5,509 bases of DNA, taken from positions 1 through 5,509 of the forward strand of contig CALZCU010000088.1 of assembly GCA_945632055.1 (NCBI GenBank), in the 5' to 3' direction. Each line of letters begins with the position of its first letter. Within the stretch, counting starts at the first letter, position 1. The notes below the pieces were generated by a model. It was not told the origin of the DNA. It saw only the letters and a program-made list of their open reading frames with translations, and did not search any database. This DNA is from an uncultured Ruminococcus sp. (GTDB lineage Bacteria > Bacillota > Clostridia > Oscillospirales > Acutalibacteraceae). The position numbers and the translations under genes are program-made. Shown in pieces: positions 1-4,925 of the stretch.

Positions 1-179
1 CCTGTGACCTCTACAACATTTGTTACTATCTGTGTTTCGGTTACAACCTTTGTTTCGTCGGGAGTGCTGTCGCTCTCTCCGCAGCCAGCCAAAATTCCTG
101 TTGCTCCGACAGATACAATCACCATTGCAGTCATTAACGATATGAGGCGGTGTTTTGATTTATTAGTTTTGCTGTGCAT
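1..179 (-). CDS. Lipoprotein, N-terminal part only (runs off left edge)
   Basis: An open frame on the minus strand starts at ATG 179-177 and stays open to position 1, giving 59 codons and part of a sixtieth. The protein has a basic start (M-H-S-K-T-N-K-S-K-H-R), a hydrophobic stretch at about residues 12-31, and a lipobox L30-A31-G32-C33, so it should be processed by signal peptidase II and anchored by a lipidated Cys33. After the cysteine comes an acidic, Ser/Thr-rich linker (G-E-S-D-S-T-P-D-E) and then a Val/Thr-rich stretch, typical of the flexible spacer of surface lipoproteins. A ribosome binding site AAGGAAG (plus-strand 187-193) lies 7 nt before the ATG and supports this start over the later in-frame Met16 and Met19. 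A promoter sits upstream. The functional domain lies outside the window, so the role is unknown; an ABC-transporter binding protein is one possibility but cannot be shown. I am sure of the lipoprotein signal and not of any function. Confidence 0.85.
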   Translation of the reverse strand, partial: MHSKTNKSKHRLISLMTAMVIVSVGATGILAGCGESDSTPDETKVVTETQIVTNVVEVT

Positions 180-219
180 TTCGCCACTTCCTTATGCAGA
201 ATAAATTATTACGCTCTTC

Positions 220-248
220 ATTATAGCAAAGTAAAAAATAAAAATAAA
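220..248 (-). promoter_or_regulatory. Sigma-A promoter for the lipoprotein gene
   Basis: Reading the minus strand, there is a perfect -10 TATAAT (plus 220-225) with an extended -10 TG one base upstream (TGCTATAAT, 220-228). A weak -35 TTTATT (plus 243-248) lies 17 nt further up. Transcription would start near 213, leaving a leader of about 34 nt before the ATG. The weak -35 next to a direct-repeat array (254-281) is the arrangement expected for an activator-dependent promoter; that is inference. Confidence 0.6.
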
Positions 249-253
249 GTGGT

Positions 254-281
254 TTCACAATACTTTCACAAAATATTCAGA
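254..281. promoter_or_regulatory. 11-bp-phased direct repeat, possible response-regulator (PhoP-like) site
   Basis: Three hexamers sit exactly 11 bp apart: TTCACA (254-259), TTCACA (265-270) and TTCAGA (276-281), each separated by 5 nt. The first two lie in a longer match, TTTCACAA. This fits the Bacillus PhoP box pattern TT(A/T/C)A(C/T)A-N5-repeat, and more generally the one-helical-turn tandem sites of OmpR-family regulators. The array lies immediately upstream of the -35 of the minus-strand lipoprotein promoter and about 55 bp upstream of the plus-strand promoter. Binding by any particular regulator is inferred, and the region is AT-rich, so chance is not excluded. Confidence 0.35.
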
Positions 282-333
282 ATATACTAAAAAAGATTGA
301 TTTAGAATACAATATAGTTAATTTTTGCTTGTT

Positions 334-362
334 TTGGCGACTGATAAATGATACAATATAAT
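334..362 (+). promoter_or_regulatory. Sigma-A promoter for the CotH-dockerin gene
   Basis: A perfect -10 TATAAT (357-362) stands 17 nt from a -35 TTGGCG (334-339; 4 of 6 matches to TTGACA). An overlapping alternative has extended -10 TGATACAAT (349-357) with TTGTTT (329-334), also at 17 nt. Either gives a start near 364-370 and a short leader of about 17-23 nt that just contains the ribosome binding site. Confidence 0.6.
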
Positions 363-373
363 AAATAATATTT

Positions 374-378
374 AGGAG
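374..378 (+). promoter_or_regulatory. Ribosome binding site that fixes the CotH gene start
   Basis: AGGAG at 374-378 lies 8 nt before GTG 387. The upstream in-frame GTG at 378-380 overlaps this site by one base and cannot be served by it, so GTG 387 is the likely start. The resulting N-terminus, M-K-K-I-I-S, is also the more usual opening of a signal peptide. Confidence 0.75.
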
Positions 379-386
379 TGAATAAA

Positions 387-2345
387 GTGAAAAAAATTAT
401 TTCAATCGTCCTTGCCGTAATTATGGCAACGGGTGCAATTTCGGTTTGTGCAGTAAATGCGGCTGAAACGGCTTCGATTTCCTTTGATACCTACGAAGCT
501 CTGTACGCTCACGCTGTACTCGGCTCAGGCGACAGCGAAGCATGGCAGGCTTGGCAGAGTAAGCACGATGAGGATTTTAACGAGGTATATTCAAGCGTAA
601 AATACTTTTTCCTGCCGACCTCGGCTGACAGCTCAAAGGTTGAGCTTTACAATGCCTATTCCTCGTCCGTTTCGGTAAACGGTGTTGAAATTCCGTCAAA
701 TCAGGCTAAAACAGTTGACTACAGCGTTGATACACCCTGCAAGGTAAATGCAGGAGGAAAAACCTATACGCTTAAATTTATGAAGTCAAATGCCGAAGCA
801 GCTATCTACATAAACAACAGCGACGCAGACGGCTATGGCACTGAGCTTATGGAGTATCTCAATGCTACAAAGGAAAACAGTGCAAAGGCAACAGGTGCAA
901 TTGTTGACGCAAGCGGAAACATTGACAACACTGCAATCAAAAAAATCAAGGGCAGAGGAAACACAACTTGGCAAAAGCCAAAAAAGGCTTATAACATCAC
1001 TTACAGCAGTTCTGTTTCAATTGCAGGAATGAAGAAGGGCAAGAAGTATTCTATCCTTGCGAACTATCAGGACGACTCGCTTTCAAGAAACAGGTTTCTC
1101 TATGACCTCTCGGACGCTGTCGGAATGCCCTATGCTTCCGACTCAAGATATGTTGATTTCTACGCAAACGGCTACTATTGGGGCTCATATCAGATGACCG
1201 AGAAGATTGAAACAGGAAGCTCATCTCTTGTCTATGATGTTGACGACACAGCCTATCTCAACGCAGACGGAACAGTAAACAGCGAATTTCCCTTCCTCTG
1301 TGAGGTTGACGCAAGCGCACAGGAGGGCGAGGATTACTTTGTTGAAACCTCAAGCGGCAACAAGGTAACAATCAAAGCTCCCGAGCTTGCTGTCGGCGAT
1401 CCGGGCTATGATGAGGTAAAGGCTTTCGTAAAGGAAAAATTTGATGCGTTTTTCAACAGTGTAAAGAGCACAACCTCTGACCCGTCCGAATATGCCGATC
1501 TGGATTCGCTTGCAAAGCTTTACCTTATCAACGAGCTTGGCAAGAACTGGGATTCGGGTGCTTCAAGTATGTTCTTTGTATACAAGCAGGACGAGAACGG
1601 AAAATATAAATTCTACGGTTCGCCTGTCTGGGACTACGATAACTCGCTCGGAAACGCAGTCGGAGTCGGTTGGGAGCTTAAAAACATTGGTGTAGACGAT
1701 TATGAGGAATACACAGGCTGGTGGTGCAAATTCAAGGGAAGAAAATATAGATCCCAGACAAGCAGTAATATTATGAACAACATTTCCCGCAATAAGGCAG
1801 TGCTTGCAAAGGCTGTTCCGATATGGTTTGAAAAGTTTGTTCCTGCAATCAACAGCTTTGCTTCAGACGGTGACGGAACTGACGAGATGTATTCATCACA
1901 GAAGTATTACAGCCTTCTTAAGGACAGTGCAGAGATGAACTATGCAAGCGGATGGCTGTTAAATACAAGCGGTTGGATAAGTGACCATTCAAGACTTAAT
2001 AAGGCTCACTATGACGCCTCCGAAAAGAAGTGCGTTGTTGATTCAAAGACTACCTACTACAGCAATGATTTTACAGGAATGTATAATTATTGTGCAGACT
2101 GGCTTGTAAGCCGTGCGGCTTGGCTGTCGGGCCAAATGGCGTCAAGTTATACTCCTCCCGAGAAGCTCCTCGGAGATGTGGACGGCGACGGCACACTGAC
2201 AATTAAGGACGCAACCGAGATTCAGAAGCATCTTGCAGGCTCTGTTGTGCTTACGGCAGAACAGCTCAGCGTTGCCGACTTCAACGGTGACGGAGTAATT
2301 GATGTTAAGGATGTTACCGCAATACAGAAACAGCTCGCATCATAA
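387..2345 (+). CDS. Secreted CotH-family kinase-like protein with C-terminal type I dockerin
   Basis: This is a 652-aa protein from GTG 387. Residues 1-26 form a Sec signal peptide (M-K-K-I-I-S, hydrophobic core, A-V-N-A-A before Glu27); Cys21 is not in a lipobox. Residues 27 to about 135 are an N-terminal region with no family I can name. The CotH domain follows: IKGRGNTTW (187-195) with KKAYNI (199-204), ILANYQDDSLSRNR (223-236), YVDFYANGYYWGSYQMTEK (255-273), NWD (387-389) and WDYDN (415-419). CotH proteins of spore coats are atypical protein kinases. By context and spacing, the Lys pair near 199-200, Asp389 and Asp416/418 are the likely ATP and metal residues (inference). The C-terminus (596-652) is a dockerin with two calcium loops, DVDGDGTLTIKD (597-608) and DFNGDGVIDVKD (631-642), each followed by a helix ending IQKxLA. 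It should be exported and docked to a cohesin scaffold. The gene is monocistronic: own promoter and a strong terminator. The target, and whether it is active outside the cell, are unknown. Confidence 0.93.
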   Translation: MKKIISIVLAVIMATGAISVCAVNAAETASISFDTYEALYAHAVLGSGDSEAWQAWQSKHDEDFNEVYSSVKYFFLPTSADSSKVELYNAYSSSVSVNGVEIPSNQAKTVDYSVDTPCKVNAGGKTYTLKFMKSNAEAAIYINNSDADGYGTELMEYLNATKENSAKATGAIVDASGNIDNTAIKKIKGRGNTTWQKPKKAYNITYSSSVSIAGMKKGKKYSILANYQDDSLSRNRFLYDLSDAVGMPYASDSRYVDFYANGYYWGSYQMTEKIETGSSSLVYDVDDTAYLNADGTVNSEFPFLCEVDASAQEGEDYFVETSSGNKVTIKAPELAVGDPGYDEVKAFVKEKFDAFFNSVKSTTSDPSEYADLDSLAKLYLINELGKNWDSGASSMFFVYKQDENGKYKFYGSPVWDYDNSLGNAVGVGWELKNIGVDDYEEYTGWWCKFKGRKYRSQTSSNIMNNISRNKAVLAKAVPIWFEKFVPAINSFASDGDGTDEMYSSQKYYSLLKDSAEMNYASGWLLNTSGWISDHSRLNKAHYDASEKKCVVDSKTTYYSNDFTGMYNYCADWLVSRAAWLSGQMASSYTPPEKLLGDVDGDGTLTIKDATEIQKHLAGSVVLTAEQLSVADFNGDGVIDVKDVTAIQKQLAS

Positions 2346-2369
2346 ATCATAATATTATTAAATAAAAAT

Positions 2370-2413
2370 AAACAATGCAGAGAGTGGCTTTCCGTTCTCT
2401 GCATTGTTTTTTT
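2370..2413 (+). terminator. Strong intrinsic terminator after the CotH-dockerin gene
   Basis: The arms 2370-2387 and 2392-2409 pair along 18 positions (14 Watson-Crick pairs at the base, then two G-T wobbles and two G-C pairs) around a CTTT tetraloop, followed by seven T (2407-2413). The hairpin starts 25 nt after the stop codon. An A-rich stretch lies before the left arm (2361-2372), so it may also stop some traffic on the other strand. Confidence 0.93.
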
Positions 2414-2531
2414 GTTTGATTTATTCAAATATATAAGAGTCAACCGCAACGACAGCCTTAACGCACAAACCAATCCATACAAGTGTATTACAGTAATAAT
2501 GATAAATATGTTTTGTTTGATGTTCACTGCC
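2414..2531. other. AT-rich intergenic stretch with nothing recognisable
   Basis: This is the first part of the 590-bp gap between the CotH gene and pyruvate kinase. Short open frames cross it on both strands, but none has a ribosome binding site at a plausible start, a recognisable protein or sensible codon use. I see no RNA gene here. The rest of the gap is taken up by the palindrome, the two repeat units, the promoter and the leader described separately. Confidence 0.5.
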
Positions 2532-2551
2532 GGACACGGCGCGCCGTGTCC
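2532..2551. repeat. Perfect 20-bp GC-rich palindrome
   Basis: GGACACGGCG followed by its exact reverse complement CGCCGTGTCC gives ten perfect base pairs with no spacer. It is 85% GC inside an AT-rich gap and is followed by CTACG. The form, a GC-rich palindrome next to C-C-T-A-C, matches my recollection of dispersed intergenic palindromes common in Oscillospiraceae genomes. It has no T-run on either side, so it is not an ordinary terminator. Confidence 0.7.
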
Positions 2552-2575
2552 CTACGAAGTTGGTTTTTATGGTTT

Positions 2576-2689
2576 ACGGTCGGGCAAAATAGTTTTATTT
2601 AGAATAAACCTATCTACTCGAATTGGGTGCAGCGTTACGCTGCCGAACTGCGTGTCGAGGCACTCGACCGGCGGTACACCGCAGACTTT
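2576..2689. repeat. Multi-hairpin repeat, unit 1 (diverged, with insertion)
   Basis: This is the first of two direct copies. It opens with ACGGTCGGGCAAA (2576-2588), identical to the opening of unit 2 at 2714-2726. Its last part (2643-2682) matches unit 2 (2755-2794) over 40 identical bases, then continues with one mismatch and GACTTT. Stems visible: GTCGAG-GCA-CTCGAC (2654-2668), and CGGCGG-TACA-CCGCAG (2669-2684) with one mismatch. The outer TCGGGCA stem of unit 2 is not conserved here. Relative to unit 2 it carries 25 extra bases holding another hairpin, GCAGCG-TTA-CGCTGC (2629-2643). Weaker similarity to the lead-in of unit 2 extends back to about 2561. Confidence 0.8.
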
Positions 2690-2713
2690 CTGCTTTATTG
2701 GATTTGCTCGGAA

Positions 2714-2801
2714 ACGGTCGGGCAAAGAAGTTTTGAAAGAATCAACCTGTCTGCCCGAACTGCGTGTCGAGGCACTCGACCGGCGGTACACCGCCGACTT
2801 T
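2714..2801. repeat. Multi-hairpin repeat, unit 2 (intact)
   Basis: The second copy contains three successive perfect stems: TCGGGCA (2718-2724) with TGCCCGA (2752-2758); GTCGAG (2766-2771) with CTCGAC (2775-2780), loop GCA; and CGGCGG (2781-2786) with CCGCCG (2791-2796), loop TACA. It ends in GACTTT 23 bp before the -35 of the pyruvate kinase promoter. The unit lies outside the predicted transcript of that gene, so it is more likely a dispersed or mobile palindromic element than a leader element. A small structured RNA is not excluded, but no promoter of its own is clear. Confidence 0.8.
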
Positions 2802-2824
2802 ACAAATATTTTAGAAAAGAATGA

Positions 2825-2853
2825 TTGAAATTAATCCCATAATAATATATAAT
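2825..2853 (+). promoter_or_regulatory. Near-consensus sigma-A promoter for pyk
   Basis: The -35 TTGAAA (2825-2830; 5 of 6) and a perfect -10 TATAAT (2848-2853) are separated by exactly 17 nt. Transcription would start near 2860, giving a leader of about 75 nt before the pyruvate kinase ATG. This is the best promoter in the window, as expected for a highly expressed glycolytic gene. Confidence 0.8.
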
Positions 2854-2887
2854 AAAAAGGTACAAAGTGTTATTCAGCACAAACTCA

Positions 2888-2918
2888 GTATGCTTTGAAC
2901 GGATACCGATAAGCGTAT
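2888..2918 (+). promoter_or_regulatory. Stem-loop in the pyk leader
   Basis: GTATGCTT (2888-2895) can pair with AAGCGTAT (2911-2918) over 8 bp including two G-U pairs. The 15-nt loop contains a small CGG-ATA-CCG hairpin (2900-2908). The stem ends directly before the purine-rich AAGGG ribosome binding site (2920-2924), so it could set ribosome access or mRNA stability. No known riboswitch class is recognised. Confidence 0.3.
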
Positions 2919-2935
2919 GAAGGGATGAATTTTCA

Positions 2936-4378
2936 ATGAGAAAGACTAAGATTGTTTGCACAATAGGACCTGCCTGCAACACCAAGGAAATGCTCCTTAA
3001 GATGATTGACGCAGGAATGAATGTGGCAAGAGTAAATATGTCGCACGGCACATATGACGAGCTTGAAAAACTTTTTGCCACAATTAAGGAAGCAATTCAG
3101 GAAAGCGGAAAAAATGTTTCCATATTGCTCGACACTAAAGGACCCGAGGTGCGTGTCGGCACATTCAGAGAAGGCTCTGCAAAGCTTGTTGAAGGCTCGG
3201 AGTTTTCACTGCTTAAAGACTGCGAAGAGGGCGATGAAAACGGAGTAGGACTTTCGTTTCCAAAGCTTGTAGACCTCTTCTATGCCGAAGCCGCAAAGGC
3301 TGTGGGTACGGAGCTTCTGCTTGATGACGGAATTATCTCGCTTGTTGTCAAATCTGTTTTTGAGGACAGAATTGTCTGCACAGTAAATAAGGGCGGCACT
3401 CTTAAGAACCGCAAGAGCATAAATATACCCGGCTATCACATCAATATGCCGTATGTCAGCGCACAGGACAGAAAGGATATCGAATTTGGTCTTACTCACG
3501 GAGCAAATGTTGTTGCGGCTTCGTTTGTCCGTTCACACGAGGATGTCCGTACACTGAGAGATTTTATCGACAGTCTCGGCTTTGAATATGTTGAAATCAT
3601 CGCAAAAATTGAAAATCAGAGCGGTGTTGACGATATGGACGCAATTATGGATTACGCCGACGGAATTATGGTCGCAAGAGGAGATATGGGTGTTGAAATT
3701 CCGTTTATCAAACTTCCCGAAATTCAGAAAACACTTATCAGAAAGTGCGTTGCAAGGGGAAAATATGTTATCACTGCAACTCAGATGCTTGAAAGTATGA
3801 CAACCTCGCCCAGACCTACCCGTGCCGAGATAAGCGATGTTGCAAACGCAGTTTATGACGGCACAAGCGCAGTAATGCTCTCTGCTGAGTCAGCGGCAGG
3901 AAAGTACCCTGTTGAAAGCGTAAAGGCTCTTGACGCAATCTGCACCGAGGCTGAAATGAACGGCGAGTTCACCGCACTTCACGAATATATTGAAGCTCAT
4001 TCGTTTAAGGATAAAAACGCTATCAGAGGAAGCATCTGCAAGGCGGCAAAGGAAATTGCGGCTGAGGTAGGCGCAAAGGCGATTATCGTCGAGAGTGCAA
4101 CAGGCAGAGTTGCAAGAGCAATGGTGCATTTCAGACCCGATGTTCCCGTAATTGCAGTTGTAACATCACAGCTTGTTTGCAGAAAGCTCTGCCTTAACTG
4201 GGGAGTTACCGCTTTGATTGGAGAGGAAAAACGCACCTCGGACGCAATCACAAGACAGGCTATGGAAAAGGCTCTCAGCACAGGTCTTGTGCATAAGGGC
4301 GATACTGTGGTTGTGCTTTCGTCGAACAGAACCTGCCCGACATCAAGCACTGATTCTCTTAACATAAGGATACTTTGA
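2936..4378 (+). CDS. pyk: Pyruvate kinase
   Basis: A 480-aa cytoplasmic enzyme for the last step of glycolysis, phosphoenolpyruvate + ADP to pyruvate + ATP. The N-terminus MRKTKIVCTIGPA is diagnostic, followed by ARVNMSHG (31-38; Arg32, Asn34) and LLDTKGPEVR (64-73). Glu71 in DTKGPE is the residue typical of potassium-dependent pyruvate kinases (family knowledge). The B domain spans about 74-170. The catalytic signature KIENQSGVDD begins at Lys224, with metal ligands Glu226 and Asp250 in MVARGDMG; ITATQMLESM (279-288) carries Thr282. The C-terminal regulatory domain (about 345-480) is present. The protein is of classic length and lacks the extra C-terminal phosphotransfer-like domain of Bacillus and Geobacillus enzymes. 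The start is ATG 2936, with AAGGG 11 nt upstream, slightly far. It has a strong promoter of its own, and the next gene begins one base after its stop codon, so the two form an operon. Confidence 0.97.
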   Translation: MRKTKIVCTIGPACNTKEMLLKMIDAGMNVARVNMSHGTYDELEKLFATIKEAIQESGKNVSILLDTKGPEVRVGTFREGSAKLVEGSEFSLLKDCEEGDENGVGLSFPKLVDLFYAEAAKAVGTELLLDDGIISLVVKSVFEDRIVCTVNKGGTLKNRKSINIPGYHINMPYVSAQDRKDIEFGLTHGANVVAASFVRSHEDVRTLRDFIDSLGFEYVEIIAKIENQSGVDDMDAIMDYADGIMVARGDMGVEIPFIKLPEIQKTLIRKCVARGKYVITATQMLESMTTSPRPTRAEISDVANAVYDGTSAVMLSAESAAGKYPVESVKALDAICTEAEMNGEFTALHEYIEAHSFKDKNAIRGSICKAAKEIAAEVGAKAIIVESATGRVARAMVHFRPDVPVIAVVTSQLVCRKLCLNWGVTALIGEEKRTSDAITRQAMEKALSTGLVHKGDTVVVLSSNRTCPTSSTDSLNIRIL

Positions 4379-4379
4379 T

Positions 4380-4889
4380 ATGGAAAATATAGTTTTAATA
4401 GGAATGCCCGGCTCGGGAAAAAGCACTCTCGGAGTTCTGCTTGCAAAGGCGCTGGGATATTCATTCACAGATACCGACTTAATTATCAGCCGAATTGCAG
4501 GAAAGCCCCTTCAAAAAATTCTTGATGAGGACGGGCTTGACAGCTTTTTACAGCTTGAGGAGCAGGTCGGAGCAGAGCTTGAGTGCGGTCATACGGTTAT
4601 CGCAACGGGCGGCTCAATGGTGCTTTCCGAGGAGGCAATGAAGAACCTCAAGGCACAGGGCAAGGCAGTTTATATAAATGTTCCGCTTGACGAAATAAAG
4701 CGCAGGGTGACAAACATCAAAACGAGGGGAATAGCCTTTCGCAAGGGCGAAACTCTTGACGATGTTTTTCGGATGAGAGTTCCGCTGTACGAAAAATACT
4801 CAGATATTACTGTGGATTTTACCGACTGCTCGAACGGCGGAATTGAGGACACAATCAACCTTATGGTCGAGAAAATCAATAAATTATAG
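4380..4889 (+). CDS. Shikimate kinase family P-loop kinase (AroK-like; substrate uncertain)
   Basis: A 169-aa protein, the usual length for shikimate kinase. It has a Walker A loop G8-MPGSGK14-S15-T16, DTD at 31-33 (Asp33 equals the shikimate-binding Asp34 of the Mycobacterium tuberculosis enzyme), a LID arginine at R116 and RVPLY with Arg133 near the end. Shikimate kinases phosphorylate the 3-hydroxyl of shikimate in the chorismate pathway. Two canonical substrate features are altered. The F-R-x-x-E motif reads F56-L-Q-L-E60, so the arginine equivalent to Arg58 is lost, and the GGG loop reads G77-G78-S79. The LID has TRGIAF where the reference has VRPLL. The ATP site looks intact, so it should be a kinase, but it may act on a different small hydroxylated substrate. 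Ribosome binding site AAGGA (4366-4370) is 9 nt upstream, inside the end of pyk; the gap to pyk is one base. It is probably co-expressed with pyruvate kinase. Confidence 0.85.
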   Translation: MENIVLIGMPGSGKSTLGVLLAKALGYSFTDTDLIISRIAGKPLQKILDEDGLDSFLQLEEQVGAELECGHTVIATGGSMVLSEEAMKNLKAQGKAVYINVPLDEIKRRVTNIKTRGIAFRKGETLDDVFRMRVPLYEKYSDITVDFTDCSNGGIEDTINLMVEKINKL

Positions 4890-4925
4890 CGCATTGTAAA
4901 GTCGGAATTTGACGGAGAATTTGTT

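Noticed and set aside
4..204. 66-codon open frame on the plus strand at the left end
   Set aside because: It is antisense to the lipoprotein, has no ribosome binding site at its start, and the minus strand has a lipobox, ribosome binding site and promoter.
2410..2521. 11-base direct repeat TTTTGTTTGAT at 2410-2420 and 2511-2521
   Set aside because: It is a low-complexity T-rich word partly inside the terminator tail, with no matching structure around the two copies; chance is likely.
2222..2527. 101-codon minus-strand open frame overlapping the dockerin end and terminator
   Set aside because: It reads through the reverse of a strong terminator hairpin and the antisense of dockerin codons, and resembles no protein.
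2561..2801. The tandem hairpin repeats as a CRISPR array
   Set aside because: There are only two diverged units of unequal length with long internal structure, no regular spacers and no cas genes in the window.
2412..2828. 138-codon open frame on the plus strand through the gap after the CotH gene
   Set aside because: It begins inside the terminator T-run, has no ribosome binding site, and much of its length is the hairpin repeats, which make the apparent protein repeats. Other short frames here (2567-2791 minus, 2627-2824 plus) fail for the same reason.
2928..2942. CodY-like word AATTTTCAATGAGAA over the pyk start
   Set aside because: Only the left half fits the consensus and it coincides with the initiation region and first codons.
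3997..4464. 155-codon minus-strand open frame antisense to pyk and the kinase gene
   Set aside because: It is a long shadow frame produced by codon bias of the well-identified genes opposite; no ribosome binding site or recognisable domain.
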